IMG/VR virus record: IMGVR_UViG_3300046318_000374
Location: 1-64,000 of that record
DNA length: 64,000 nt
Source: a virus
Strand: one strand, 5' to 3'
Shown here: in pieces, positions 1 to 8,214 of the stretch
Numbering within the stretch: position 1 is the stretch's first letter
How the letters are laid out: each line of letters begins with the position of its first letter
Notes under the pieces: model-generated
Database searches by the model: none
Told to the model about the DNA's origin: nothing
The model's input: the letters and a program-made list of their open reading frames with translations, nothing else
Program-made: the position numbers and the translations under genes

Positions 1-143
1 TTATTGGCTTCCGATTCAAAAAACTTTTTATGTATGATTCCATCTAATGAACCTAATAACTTAACATCCGTTAATAATGCAGATATTACCTTTGATTGAA
101 AAGATTGTCCGTATTTAGATAATGTATCTAATGCTTCTGCCAT
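1..143 (-). CDS. Replicative DNA helicase, DnaB/gp41-like (partial, N-terminal 47 residues)
   Basis: Only the first 47 codons are in the window; the gene runs off the left edge. The translation begins MAEALDTLSKYGQSFQSK and continues with VISALLTDVKLLG and KKFFESEAN. This FQxKVxxALLTD...FFxSEAN pattern is typical of the N-terminal domain of phage DnaB/gp41-type replicative helicases, which unwind DNA at the fork with a primase. The ATG lies 6 bases after the stop of the 5'-3' exonuclease gene, so it is the last visible member of the gp32-uvsX-exonuclease operon, a sensible neighbourhood for a helicase. The Walker motifs would lie outside the window, so the assignment rests on the N-terminus and the context only. 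Confidence 0.6.
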   Translation of the reverse strand, partial: MAEALDTLSKYGQSFQSKVISALLTDVKLLGSLDGIIHKKFFESEAN

Positions 144-149
144 TTATTT

Positions 150-1193
150 TTATTTAACTATAATATTTGAGAATGATGTTTTTAACCAATCATTGATATC
201 TGGCCAATTTTGTAAGATTTTATACTTTAACCCAACTTTGAAGAAATCCATCTTTTCTAGTTTATTATTTGGTTCGTTAAATCTATCCAAAATCTTTAAC
301 TTTTGATTTACTGAAATCTTTGGTTCAGCTAATTGCATTAATGTTTTGTTTCGTAAAATAACATCTTTATTATCAATAATATCGGTGTATAATTTTGATT
401 GTCCAACTTTACTTTCTGCGATTTGAAAAAACTCATCAAAATCAATAGTTCTATCTTCACTTAACTCTGGAAATCGTTTCATTACTGTCTTTAATCCACA
501 TCCTTTTATACCCGGAATATTATCCGAATTATCTCCATCCAACGTTCTAAATAAAAGTAGATTTTGTGGATATAAACCGTAGTCTTCAAATACAGCTTTC
601 CTATCATATGTTTTCTTTTTACTTGGAGAATAAATTGTGGTTTTATCATCCACTAACTGAAGAAAATCTTTATCCGTAGATGCAATTATACATTCTTCCC
701 CCTCTCCCAAAATATGTTTAGCAATGTGTCCAATAACATCATCTGCTTCTATCCCATCGTAAATCATTGTTGTAATTGGTAAATTATCTAAAATATCCAC
801 CAACCATACAAATTGACGTTTCATAGAGATATTCTCATCCTCCTGGGTCATCATTTCTGGATACTGCCGATTAACTCTAAATCGATTTTTACCTCTATCG
901 GCTTTGTATCCTCCATATATTTTTTTTCTACCATCACTACCACCCTTACCATCAAAGACAAGAACTACCCGTGTTGGATTAAATTGTCTGATTGCGTATG
1001 CAATTGATTTTAATGAACCAACAACTCCACCCGTGTGGTCACCATCTTCGTTCATCGTAGGATTGGTTGTCCAACTACGGATGAAGGTGTTTAGTCCATC
1101 AATGACAAGAACTCTACTATTCCTTACCCTATCGGCACTAGAATTGTGTTCAGTTTCAACCTCATTAAGTAATTTTTTGTAAAGTTCTTTCAT
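150..1193 (-). CDS. rnh: 5'-3' exonuclease / flap endonuclease (T4 RNase H-like, FEN family)
   Basis: A 347-residue FEN-superfamily nuclease, which in T4-like phages removes RNA primers and flaps from lagging-strand fragments. The metal-binding acidic residues are visible in order: VLVIDGLNTF near residue 30, VLVFDGKGGSDGRKKIYGGYK near 80-95, YDGIEADDVIGH near 145, IIASTDKDFLQL near 170, and the helix-hairpin-helix-like segment TLDGDNSDNIPGIKGCG near 218-232. The length fits the PolA N-domain/T4 RNase H range. It lies 23 bases downstream of uvsX and just upstream of the helicase, so it is probably co-transcribed with gp32 and uvsX from the tandem promoters near 3272-3383. The family assignment is secure; calling it specifically T4 RNase H is inference from context. 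Confidence 0.92.
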   Translation of the reverse strand: MKELYKKLLNEVETEHNSSADRVRNSRVLVIDGLNTFIRSWTTNPTMNEDGDHTGGVVGSLKSIAYAIRQFNPTRVVLVFDGKGGSDGRKKIYGGYKADRGKNRFRVNRQYPEMMTQEDENISMKRQFVWLVDILDNLPITTMIYDGIEADDVIGHIAKHILGEGEECIIASTDKDFLQLVDDKTTIYSPSKKKTYDRKAVFEDYGLYPQNLLLFRTLDGDNSDNIPGIKGCGLKTVMKRFPELSEDRTIDFDEFFQIAESKVGQSKLYTDIIDNKDVILRNKTLMQLAEPKISVNQKLKILDRFNEPNNKLEKMDFFKVGLKYKILQNWPDINDWLKTSFSNIIVK

Positions 1194-1216
1194 TTTGTTT
1201 GTAACATATTAGTTAA

Positions 1217-2335
1217 TTAATCTCCAATAACTTGTGAATCTACAAATAGTTCATCACTATCGATTGAACCTTTTTTGTATTGTAAGATTGTTGCCTCACA
1301 AATACGCTTGTAGATTTGGTCTTTAACTGATTGATTAGCTTCCAATAATTCAGGAAAATCCTTCGATTGGAACTTAATTTCCTCACCGGTATCGGTATCC
1401 ACATAAGTGTACCAAGCACCAGATTGTTTAAGTAAGTTATTGTCTTTCATACTGCCCAACCAAGCTCCGTAGTTATCAATACCTCTATCAAAGAAGATAT
1501 CAAAATCTGCCGAACGTAATGGTGGACCCATACGATTCTTTACAACTTGACAACGAACTTTAATTCCTACAATTTGTTCATTTCCGTTCTTGTCTTTTGC
1601 TTTAATCGTTCCCATACTCTTCAATCGTAAACGAACCGATGCATGGAAAGCAATTGCCTTACCACCAGAAGTTGTCCACGGGTCAGAGAATGGCATAGCG
1701 TTCATCTTTTGTCTTAACTGATTTGTGAAAACCAAAGTGATTTTCTGTCTACCAATTAAGTTAGTGATTTTACGCATTGCTTTTGAGATAATGATTGCCT
1801 TATCGGTAGCGTATCCATCTTTATCGTAATCAGCATCCATCTCCTTTTTAGTTGATGCTGCTGCTACTGAATCCACTACAATAGTTACATACTTATCTTT
1901 CGATGCAGTTCTAACTTTTTCGATAATTGTTTCGGTGAACTCAAAACACTCTTCCACAGTTTCAGCTGCTACATAAAGCATTTTAGATACATCTACTCCA
2001 ATTGCGTGTAAGAACTCCGCACTTACTGCATTTTCAGTATCAATTAATACTGCCAATCCACCTAATTTTTGCGTTTCGGCAAGAAGGTGGGCGGATAGGA
2101 GTGATTTACCACTCTGCTCCAACCCAGTAACTTCGGTAATTCTACCAACAGGCAATCCACCATAAGGGCGATTTGAGATAGCCACATCCAACAATGATGC
2201 TCCGGTTGATACCCAACCCTCCACATTTGTAGGTGCTTCATCCGAATCCAAAAAGAATGCCACTTTCTGGTCTTTAGATTGTTTGTTTAGAGATTCGGCA
2301 AGTATATCTGCTAACTCTATTTCCTTTTTTGCCAT
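1217..2335 (-). CDS. uvsX: RecA-like recombinase UvsX
   Basis: A 372-residue RecA/UvsX recombinase that forms filaments on single-stranded DNA and drives strand exchange in recombination-dependent replication. The Walker A motif GLEQSGKS is at residues 71-78, a Walker B-like strand VTIVVDSVAAAS near 150, and a RecA-type segment TNQLRQKMNAMPFSDPWTTSGGKA near 205-225. The C-terminal part (CQVVKNRMGPPLRSADFDIFF) matches the RecA fold, where this strand precedes the DNA-binding core end. It starts 12 bases after the stop of the gp32-like gene, a natural partner because gp32 and UvsX act together on ssDNA. There is no separate promoter in the short gap, so it should depend on those upstream of gp32. 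Confidence 0.95.
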   Translation of the reverse strand: MAKKEIELADILAESLNKQSKDQKVAFFLDSDEAPTNVEGWVSTGASLLDVAISNRPYGGLPVGRITEVTGLEQSGKSLLSAHLLAETQKLGGLAVLIDTENAVSAEFLHAIGVDVSKMLYVAAETVEECFEFTETIIEKVRTASKDKYVTIVVDSVAAASTKKEMDADYDKDGYATDKAIIISKAMRKITNLIGRQKITLVFTNQLRQKMNAMPFSDPWTTSGGKAIAFHASVRLRLKSMGTIKAKDKNGNEQIVGIKVRCQVVKNRMGPPLRSADFDIFFDRGIDNYGAWLGSMKDNNLLKQSGAWYTYVDTDTGEEIKFQSKDFPELLEANQSVKDQIYKRICEATILQYKKGSIDSDELFVDSQVIGD

Positions 2336-2347
2336 AACTTACGTTTT

Positions 2348-3184
2348 TTAGTTGTTGAATAGGTCATCAAATGCAGATGTTACATCGTCTAATTTTTTAG
2401 CCGGTGCTGGTGCTTCCGCTACTGCCTCCACTTTTGGTGTTGGTGTAGGAACTACTGATTCTGCAGGTGATGCGGTAGAAGATAAGGTTTGTGCCGATGC
2501 TGAAGTTACTTCTTCTTCATCACCACCAGCCGATGGATTTAACCAACCTTCTAACACTCCTTTCAACTCACTATAAGTAAGTTCTTGGTAAAGTTCGGTG
2601 ATTTCTCTTTGGTTGTTAAGGAACTTTTCAGTATCCTCTTTTGTATCAGCCAAAGGAGTTTCTTTTGGTTTAACGCGGATTGTAGTTACTGGATAAGATG
2701 TACCACTATCTTCCGCAGATACAATCTCAACAACGATATCTCTACCCTCATTTGGGTCAGTAATATCACCATAATCTGGGTCTGCAATGTATCCTAAAAT
2801 CTCTTGGTACACTGTCTTACCAAATCCCCAAAAACGAACACCTTCTCCTTCTTCTCCACGTACTAATACTGGTACGAATGTACGAAGTTTTGGCTCCATT
2901 TGTTTTGCGGCTTTCCAATCTTCTTTATCACCCATGCGCTTTAGTTTATCGGAAAACTCAACGATTGGGTCAGGACGACCAAACGATTGCGGAGATAAAT
3001 AAGATTTGTTGTTAATATTGTAATGAAAATAAAGTTCGATAAAAGGATTATCTTTGTTGAACTTATAGGGAACTAATCGGATTTGATGTTTTCCCGGTGT
3101 TGGTTTCCACAATTCTACTTTTTTAGAAGTTGTGCTTTGTAGTTTGTTCAGTCTACCTCTGATAGCATCTAAATTAATAGCCAT
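2348..3184 (-). CDS. 32: Single-stranded DNA-binding protein, gp32-like
   Basis: A 278-residue gp32-type SSB that coats ssDNA and recruits replication and recombination partners. The basic N-terminus (RGRLNKLQSTTSKK) resembles the cooperativity region. The core contains QIRLVPYKFNKDNPFIELYFHYNINNKSYLSP and FWGFGKTVYQEILGYIADPDYGDITDP, the usual oligonucleotide-binding block of T4-like SSBs. The end is an Ala/Pro/Ser linker followed by an acidic tip (LDDVTSAFDDLFNN), as in gp32. Unusually the protein has no cysteine: the segment SYLSPQSFGRPDPIVEF lies where T4 gp32 and many cyanophage relatives carry the zinc-binding cysteines. First gene of the replication operon, with two host-type promoters and one late-type motif upstream. 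Confidence 0.88.
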   Translation of the reverse strand: MAINLDAIRGRLNKLQSTTSKKVELWKPTPGKHQIRLVPYKFNKDNPFIELYFHYNINNKSYLSPQSFGRPDPIVEFSDKLKRMGDKEDWKAAKQMEPKLRTFVPVLVRGEEGEGVRFWGFGKTVYQEILGYIADPDYGDITDPNEGRDIVVEIVSAEDSGTSYPVTTIRVKPKETPLADTKEDTEKFLNNQREITELYQELTYSELKGVLEGWLNPSAGGDEEEVTSASAQTLSSTASPAESVVPTPTPKVEAVAEAPAPAKKLDDVTSAFDDLFNN

Positions 3185-3252
3185 TTCGTTTAAGTTTTAA
3201 GAGTTTATGTTTTATGGTTTTATTTGGGTGTCTTTCCTACACCGACGTCTTA

Positions 3253-3261
3253 TATAAATAT
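3253..3261 (-). promoter_or_regulatory. Candidate late-promoter motif upstream of gp32
   Basis: In the gene direction this reads ATATTTATA, the same core found before most structural genes in the window. It lies about 69 bases upstream of the gp32 ATG, further than usual, and just downstream of a host-type promoter. gp32 in T4 is expressed both early and late, so double control would make sense, but this copy is less convincing by spacing. Confidence 0.4.
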
Positions 3262-3271
3262 AACGATGTCA

Positions 3272-3303
3272 CAAAGATAGGAAGAAAAATCCACATATCC
3301 AAA
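3272..3303 (-). promoter_or_regulatory. Bacteroidetes-type promoter P2 of the gp32 operon
   Basis: In the gene direction the sequence is TTTG, 20 bases, TATCTTTG, an exact match to the Bacteroidetes primary-sigma consensus TTTG-N19-21-TAnnTTTG. Transcription would begin a few bases downstream, leaving a leader of about 80 bases before the gp32 ATG. Confidence 0.8.
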
Positions 3304-3351
3304 TCTTTTTTTAAGTTTTTTTCAATGGTGTTTTTCTTCATATAATTGTAA

Positions 3352-3383
3352 CAAAGATACCAATAATTTGTTACAAATCCAAA
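3352..3383 (-). promoter_or_regulatory. Bacteroidetes-type promoter P1 of the gp32 operon
   Basis: TTTG, 20 bases, TATCTTTG in the gene direction; the same -7 element and same spacing as the second copy 80 bases downstream. The -33 element abuts the terminator of the preceding gene, so this promoter starts the replication operon right after the upstream unit ends. Tandem identical promoters suggest strong early expression from host RNA polymerase. Confidence 0.8.
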
Positions 3384-3384
3384 C

Positions 3385-3413
3385 AAAAAAGGGAAAACTT
3401 TCGTTCTCCCTTT
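3385..3413 (-). terminator. Rho-independent terminator after the 381-codon gene
   Basis: On the minus strand a stem of AAAGGGAGAAC pairing with GTTTTCCCTTT (one G-U pair) closes over a short loop (GAAA) and is followed by a run of six T. It starts 3 bases beyond the stop codon at 3417. Confidence 0.85.
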
Positions 3414-3416
3414 TGT

Positions 3417-4562
3417 TTATCGTATGATTGATTCTTTTACTAATTGTTGAAGTTGATTAACTGCCAATCTAGCTTCATTTTGTGTGATACCCTCACCTTT
3501 CTTTTCTGCATTGTATTCTTCAACTGCCTTTGCTAATATTTTAGGTGGTATATCCATTTTTTCTAAATTATCAGCTACTGCTGAAAGAAATTGTTCCATT
3601 GCCTTTTCTTCATCAATATCAGTATCACCGGCAAATAATGCTGCTTTACCAACACCTGCTATGATAGTTTCTTCAACAACGTGTGGTATGAAACCACTCA
3701 TACATTTCATAGCAAATGCACCTGCTCCAGCACCCAATCCACCCGTTACAATACCAATTCCAACACCTAATGCAAACTTTTTAGCAACACTTTTTACGGC
3801 TTTCTTTTGTGGTTCGGTCATTTCAATACCATCTTTCCACATTGCAATTCCGGTTGCAGCATCTTTGAATGTATGAACTTCGTGTTGGAATCCTTTTTTA
3901 AGAGCATGATACGCACCAACTGCTTTATCTTTTAATGCTTTACCCCAACTTCTTCTTTCTGGTGAATTACCTTTATGTACTTTTTCTTTGAAAAATGCCT
4001 TCTCCTCCTCTACCCAATCTTTGATACCATCTTTAATTGCTCTAGCATATACTTTTGGTTTTGTTACTGCGGTTTTCACATTTTTTCTTAATCCGGCTTC
4101 AGCATCACCACCATCCGATGAATGTGCTGCCTTTTCAGCTTCCGCATCTTTTGCCAATTTAGCTTGTGTTTCTTTTTCAGTATCCATTCTAGCAGCCATT
4201 GCAACATCACCTTTATACATTGCAGCAGGGCTTGCTTTTTGTGGTTCTGCTCCTTTTGCAGCAGGTGCTTCTGGTTTTGTATCTCCACCAACTTTTGTAT
4301 TTTTGGCAGTTGCTACTGATTTACCATCTTTTTCTCTACCCAATGAACGATTTATAGATTTTCTTTCAGGAGTACCTGGCTTTGGAAGTGTTTTTTCCGC
4401 TGCTAATCTACCAGGATTATCTTTTGCTAATCTTAATAAATTACCAACTGAATTTTCTTTTTGTTTACCATCCTTATCGGTATATTTTATCTTTTTATTT
4501 AACGCAGGGTTGGTGAATTGTTTTTCATCTGCCTCCGTTATTAAGTTTGATAATCTAATCAT
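3417..4562 (-). CDS. Uncharacterised phage protein with glycine-rich hydrophobic hairpin
   Basis: 381 residues, not recognised. The N-terminus MIRLSNLITEADEKQ is followed by a long Lys/Ala/Glu-rich, low-complexity stretch (about residues 20-150). Then comes a helical region (WVEEEKAFFKEKVHKG, KALKDKAVGAYHALKKGF). A hydrophobic Gly/Ala segment follows near residues 262-305 (KFALGVGIGIVTGGLGAGAGAFAMK), which could cross or insert into a membrane. The end is mixed helical. The gene has its own late-type motif upstream and a terminator downstream, so it is a single-gene late unit between the endolysin and the replication operon. A structural protein, a protein injected with DNA, or a lysis factor are all possible; nothing in the sequence decides. 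Confidence 0.75.
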   Translation of the reverse strand: MIRLSNLITEADEKQFTNPALNKKIKYTDKDGKQKENSVGNLLRLAKDNPGRLAAEKTLPKPGTPERKSINRSLGREKDGKSVATAKNTKVGGDTKPEAPAAKGAEPQKASPAAMYKGDVAMAARMDTEKETQAKLAKDAEAEKAAHSSDGGDAEAGLRKNVKTAVTKPKVYARAIKDGIKDWVEEEKAFFKEKVHKGNSPERRSWGKALKDKAVGAYHALKKGFQHEVHTFKDAATGIAMWKDGIEMTEPQKKAVKSVAKKFALGVGIGIVTGGLGAGAGAFAMKCMSGFIPHVVEETIIAGVGKAALFAGDTDIDEEKAMEQFLSAVADNLEKMDIPPKILAKAVEEYNAEKKGEGITQNEARLAVNQLQQLVKESIIR

Positions 4563-4584
4563 TGAAAATGTGTTTATTATATAC

Positions 4585-4593
4585 TATAAATAT
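4585..4593 (-). promoter_or_regulatory. Candidate late promoter of the 381-codon gene
   Basis: The core ATATTTATA followed by GTATATAATAAACAC ends 22 bases before the ATG at 4562. The longer form ATATTTATAGTATATA is identical to the copies before the nuclease (8871) and the 134-codon protein (23863). Confidence 0.65.
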
Positions 4594-4601
4594 TGTGAAA
4601 T

Positions 4602-4627
4602 AAAAAAGGAGGATTAAATCCCCCTTC
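4602..4627 (-). terminator. Rho-independent terminator after the endolysin
   Basis: In the gene direction AAGGGGGA pairs with TCCTCCTT (one G-U pair) around a TTTAA loop and is followed by six T. It begins 4 bases after the endolysin stop at 4631. Confidence 0.8.
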
Positions 4628-4630
4628 TTT

Positions 4631-5497
4631 TTATGCTAATAAGTGATAGTATTCTTTGAAATGTTTAATTCTGTCTGCCAAACCAATTGTACCTCCGTTT
4701 ACTCTTTTAGTAATTTTTGTTACAACTGCATCCGAACTTCCTTCATCTGCTATCTTATGTAATCCGTTTTTAGAAAAGAACCAAGCTGCTGATAATAATG
4801 CGTATGGACCAGATACTTTATCCTGATTAACTGTCATATCCTCACCGATTGATTTACCAAATGCAGTATAGTTTTCTTTTCCAGTCAATTGGATGTATCC
4901 TCTTCCTCTAAATTTGTATCCCTCTCCACTACTTTCAGGACCGTTACCCATTCTACCACCATATACTCTATTTGCAATCTTCTCCGGCTTTCTTTCATAA
5001 GCGGCTGCTAATGCTGGAGTTGGGAAATACTTTTTGAATATACCCATCAAACCTTTTGCCGAATAGTTTAAGTTTTCTTGTGTTGCACGGAATCCTCCAC
5101 TTTCGTGTCCACATTGTGCAAGGAAATGTGCTAATCTTAATGGTGTGTTGATACCAAACTTTGCAGCGGTATCAGGTATCATTGCAATTACATTATCAGG
5201 AACGTGTCCTTTTAATTTTGCCAAATTTAATCCAGCTACACTTGCCACCGGCGCAGATGCAACAGGTTGTGGTGCAGGTGCGGTTGGTTGTGCTACTGGT
5301 TTTGGAACTGTGGTAATACCCATAATTTTGTTCCAAGTATTAGGTCCAACAATACCATCGGCAGTTAAACCATTTTTTGCTTGCCAAGCTTTTACAGCAT
5401 CTTCCGTTTTAGGACCAAAGTTACCAATTGGTTCTAAACCCAATTTGGCTTGTAATTTCTTTACATCTTCGTTGTTATCCCCTCTTTTTAATAACAT
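4631..5497 (-). CDS. Endolysin: peptidoglycan-binding domain plus GH19 lysozyme/chitinase-type domain
   Basis: 288 residues. Residues about 3-60 form a PG_binding_1 domain (GDNNEDVKKLQAKLG, FGPKTEDAVKAWQAKNGLTADGIVGPNTW). A Pro/Ala/Val linker follows, then a GH19 catalytic domain from about residue 95. Key motifs are AQCGHESGGF with the likely catalytic Glu, NRVYGGRMGN, and GYKFRGRGYIQLTGKENY. GH19 enzymes cut chitin or, in phages, the peptidoglycan glycan strand. No signal peptide is seen, so release would need a holin or membrane damage; no clear holin gene was found beside it. It follows a 141-codon gene by 14 bases and is ended by a strong terminator. Role in host lysis is inferred from the domain pair, common in phage endolysins. 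Confidence 0.9.
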   Translation of the reverse strand: MLLKRGDNNEDVKKLQAKLGLEPIGNFGPKTEDAVKAWQAKNGLTADGIVGPNTWNKIMGITTVPKPVAQPTAPAPQPVASAPVASVAGLNLAKLKGHVPDNVIAMIPDTAAKFGINTPLRLAHFLAQCGHESGGFRATQENLNYSAKGLMGIFKKYFPTPALAAAYERKPEKIANRVYGGRMGNGPESSGEGYKFRGRGYIQLTGKENYTAFGKSIGEDMTVNQDKVSGPYALLSAAWFFSKNGLHKIADEGSSDAVVTKITKRVNGGTIGLADRIKHFKEYYHLLA

Positions 5498-5511
5498 TTC
5501 TCAAATATTTT

Positions 5512-5937
5512 TTAATTAGTGGTTGTAACTTCTTCTTTTTCCTCACCAAATGATATTACCTCAAAAACACGAGTTTGTATCTTTTTAGTTCCGGTTGCAT
5601 TTGTTAATATGATTGAATTCTTAAATTTAGGCCAATCAATCACAAAGTTAGAATTTAATACCCCACCATTCTCCTCTTTAACTAATTCGTTAAGAGCATT
5701 GATTGTATATAAGGTATTAGATTCCTTCTTTCTATGTATTAATATAGTATTTTCCAACGGAGTTGCCGGTTGGAAAGCTGTATCTATGTTGTATGTGATA
5801 AACAATTCCTCTAAATTGGATTTGTTTTGTAGAATATAAATATAGTTGTAAACTATATGGTATATTTCTCTAATTTGTTGTAGAGTGTTTTGTAACTCTT
5901 CTTTTGTTGTAAACGTGCAAAGTAACTGTGTCTTCAT
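5512..5937 (-). CDS. Uncharacterised 141-residue protein
   Basis: Not assigned to a named family. The sequence is well ordered, with a helical N-terminal half (KEELQNTLQQIREIYHIVYNYIYILQNKS) and a C-terminal half with NTLYTINALNELVKEENG, FVIDWPKFKNSIILTN and an acidic end. There are no membrane segments or signal peptide. It is the first gene of a two-gene unit with the endolysin, 14 bases downstream, and has a late-type motif variant 30 bases upstream of its ATG. Co-expression with the endolysin suggests a lysis-related or late virion role, but this is context only. Confidence 0.75.
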   Translation of the reverse strand: MKTQLLCTFTTKEELQNTLQQIREIYHIVYNYIYILQNKSNLEELFITYNIDTAFQPATPLENTILIHRKKESNTLYTINALNELVKEENGGVLNSNFVIDWPKFKNSIILTNATGTKKIQTRVFEVISFGEEKEEVTTTN

Positions 5938-5967
5938 CTATCTCTCGTTTGTAATTCGATATTCGTA

Positions 5968-5976
5968 AATAAATAT
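5968..5976 (-). promoter_or_regulatory. Candidate late promoter (variant) of the 141-codon gene and endolysin
   Basis: Reads ATATTTATT in the gene direction, one base from the common core ATATTTATA, about 30 bases before the ATG at 5937. Confidence 0.45.
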
Positions 5977-6005
5977 CAAATTACAAATGAAAGGGCTATT
6001 TTGAG

Positions 6006-8213
6006 TTATTTTTTAGGTGCATTATGGAATCTACCTGCACCGGCATTACCACTTCTACCCTCATCTCCCCAAGTTCCAACATTAAATTCTGGTCTAATAT
6101 ACGCTAAAATAGTAACACCATTTGATGAATCAATCTTAATATCGTGGTTTTTTACTAATTCCGCACCACCTCTATCGCCCGATTGTGAAAGAATACTATC
6201 ATTACTAAAATCTTGCACATCTACATTTGTATTGTATGCTTCGTGAGATAATTGTGAATACATATAGTAACTCTCTAATCTCATACGGATTTTTTTCATT
6301 GTTTCCCCATCAATATCCTTACCTTTTTTAGTTCTTTGTTCTTTTATTGCCGCTTCTGCCGCATTTACCGATTTCCACGCACCATTTGGTTCTTTAAGGT
6401 TATTTTCAACACCTGCAATAAATTCATCACTAACTCCCAAAGATGTTGCTTTATCTTTTAAGGTATTTCTATATTTAGTTTGTAATTCAACGTGTCCATC
6501 CATAGGTTCATCTAATTTCATACGATAGATATCATCGTGCGATTTTGATAATTCTATTATGGCTTCTTTTTTAGTACCATCGGGGTCATCTTTGTAAGTA
6601 GATTTTTCAGTTTTAGATGTTAAAGCACTTGCTCCACCTACACCTTTTTTAACACTCTTACCATCCAATGTTACAATTTTTCTTTCACCTGCACCATTTG
6701 TATTAATTGTAATCACATCAACAGTTTCCAATGTTGTACTTTCTGGCAATAAAGCACATGCACCATTTTGAGTACCTCTACCACCATCGTGCATTTCTAC
6801 AATTGCAGAATATACCTCTGCATAGTTTGCCCAACATTCTTTTAGCGATGGTTCACCCTCATCATTTGCAATTGAAGACATTAAACCATTCAAATCCTTA
6901 AACCATTGTTCTGGATTTTCATTAGGGTCTCTTTGTGCAAATTCTTCCATTGAATCAATAAGTTTTGTAACTCTTTCATCATTTACACCCTCTTTTTTGG
7001 CTAGATTTCTCAATCTACCTGCCATACCATTCAATGCACCTTTAATAACTGTAACTCTATTTTCTGGAGTATCCGGTGAAACACCATTATCCATATCAAT
7101 GAATTGTAAATCACCTTTTTCAATCGCTTTGGAGTATTCATCCATATTTCGATTGTTTCTTTGTCTTACTTTCTTTTCTTCAGGTGTAATATTTGGTTCA
7201 TTTTCATCCAATCTTGCAATAGTTGTAGCACCAATTTTAACCGCAGTTATTTGGCCATTTTCATCTTTATCAACCGATGCCAATGGTTTACCATCTGCAC
7301 CCTGAATTAATTTTGTTTTACCACTTTCATCCACAAATGTTTGATTTGCAGTTGTTAATTTTGTACCAAAAGTAGATGCTGACATTTGTGATAATCCACC
7401 TTTTTCGGTAAATTGTCTAAATGCGGCATATGTTGGTGTACTTCCACCTTTACCACCTACCTCAACTTTAACTCGTTTGTTTCCTTTGAAATTACCCGGC
7501 TCTTTTGCAATATAGTATTTGGCAGTATCCGGCTTTTTTGCAGTTGGTTCGGCAATTCTAACAAATGGTTGTAAAAAATCCTTTTCTTCCTCCGTTAATT
7601 TTTGACCAGCAAACATTTTATTCATTAATGCTTGTACTTTCTTATGAGATTCCGCGTGTGGATTTTTTGGGTCATTTGCCAATTTTTCTAATTGGTCATT
7701 TATTGCTTGTGCACCTGCTTTTACTGCATCTTTTGCTTTTGTAGTAGCAGCAGTATCATCAATACCGCCTAATAATGAATCTAAACTTTGAACTTCACTA
7801 TCCGTAGATGGTTTAGCCTTTGGTTCTGCTGTTGGTTGTGTAGTTTGTTGTGGGGTTTGTTCTCCCCCACCTCTTTGTGCTTGGTAATCTGCACCAAACA
7901 AATCCGAACCTGCTGCTTTTTGTGGTGCTTCTTTTTCACCCTTTGGCATTATGTGAGTACCATCTTTTACTGCTGCATCTCTGGCCTCTTTTGATTTGAA
8001 TACTGCCGTTTCACCAGTATCTTTTTTGGTTGCAGTAAATGTTTCATCCCCTGCTTCCCTTAAATTTTTTAATAGTTCGTGTTTTATGTTTCCTAATCCC
8101 ATTTCACTCAATACGGATGATAATACATCTAAATGTTTTGAGTTTTTTGGGTTTGGCATACCATTATCTACTCTATATGCCCACTCTGCTATTATATCGT
8201 TAATTAAAGACAT
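6006..8213 (-). CDS. Large uncharacterised phage protein (735 residues)
   Basis: The first 50 residues (IIAEWAYRVDNGMPNPK, HLDVLSSVLSEMGL, ELLKNLREAG) resemble a short leader I have seen on several T4-like phage proteins; I infer a virion role from it with low confidence. Residues about 60-160 are low-complexity Gln/Thr/Pro/Lys-rich. The rest is mixed, with FTEKGGLSQMSASTFGTKL, NMDEYSKAIEKGDLQF and CWANYAEVYSAIVEMHDGGRG. No catalytic signature was recognised. It starts one base after the exported nuclease gene's stop, so it belongs to the unit driven from 8871. Alternatives are an internal virion protein delivered with the DNA or an enzyme of an unrecognised family. Confidence 0.78.
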   Translation of the reverse strand: MSLINDIIAEWAYRVDNGMPNPKNSKHLDVLSSVLSEMGLGNIKHELLKNLREAGDETFTATKKDTGETAVFKSKEARDAAVKDGTHIMPKGEKEAPQKAAGSDLFGADYQAQRGGGEQTPQQTTQPTAEPKAKPSTDSEVQSLDSLLGGIDDTAATTKAKDAVKAGAQAINDQLEKLANDPKNPHAESHKKVQALMNKMFAGQKLTEEEKDFLQPFVRIAEPTAKKPDTAKYYIAKEPGNFKGNKRVKVEVGGKGGSTPTYAAFRQFTEKGGLSQMSASTFGTKLTTANQTFVDESGKTKLIQGADGKPLASVDKDENGQITAVKIGATTIARLDENEPNITPEEKKVRQRNNRNMDEYSKAIEKGDLQFIDMDNGVSPDTPENRVTVIKGALNGMAGRLRNLAKKEGVNDERVTKLIDSMEEFAQRDPNENPEQWFKDLNGLMSSIANDEGEPSLKECWANYAEVYSAIVEMHDGGRGTQNGACALLPESTTLETVDVITINTNGAGERKIVTLDGKSVKKGVGGASALTSKTEKSTYKDDPDGTKKEAIIELSKSHDDIYRMKLDEPMDGHVELQTKYRNTLKDKATSLGVSDEFIAGVENNLKEPNGAWKSVNAAEAAIKEQRTKKGKDIDGETMKKIRMRLESYYMYSQLSHEAYNTNVDVQDFSNDSILSQSGDRGGAELVKNHDIKIDSSNGVTILAYIRPEFNVGTWGDEGRSGNAGAGRFHNAPKK

Positions 8214-8214
8214 T

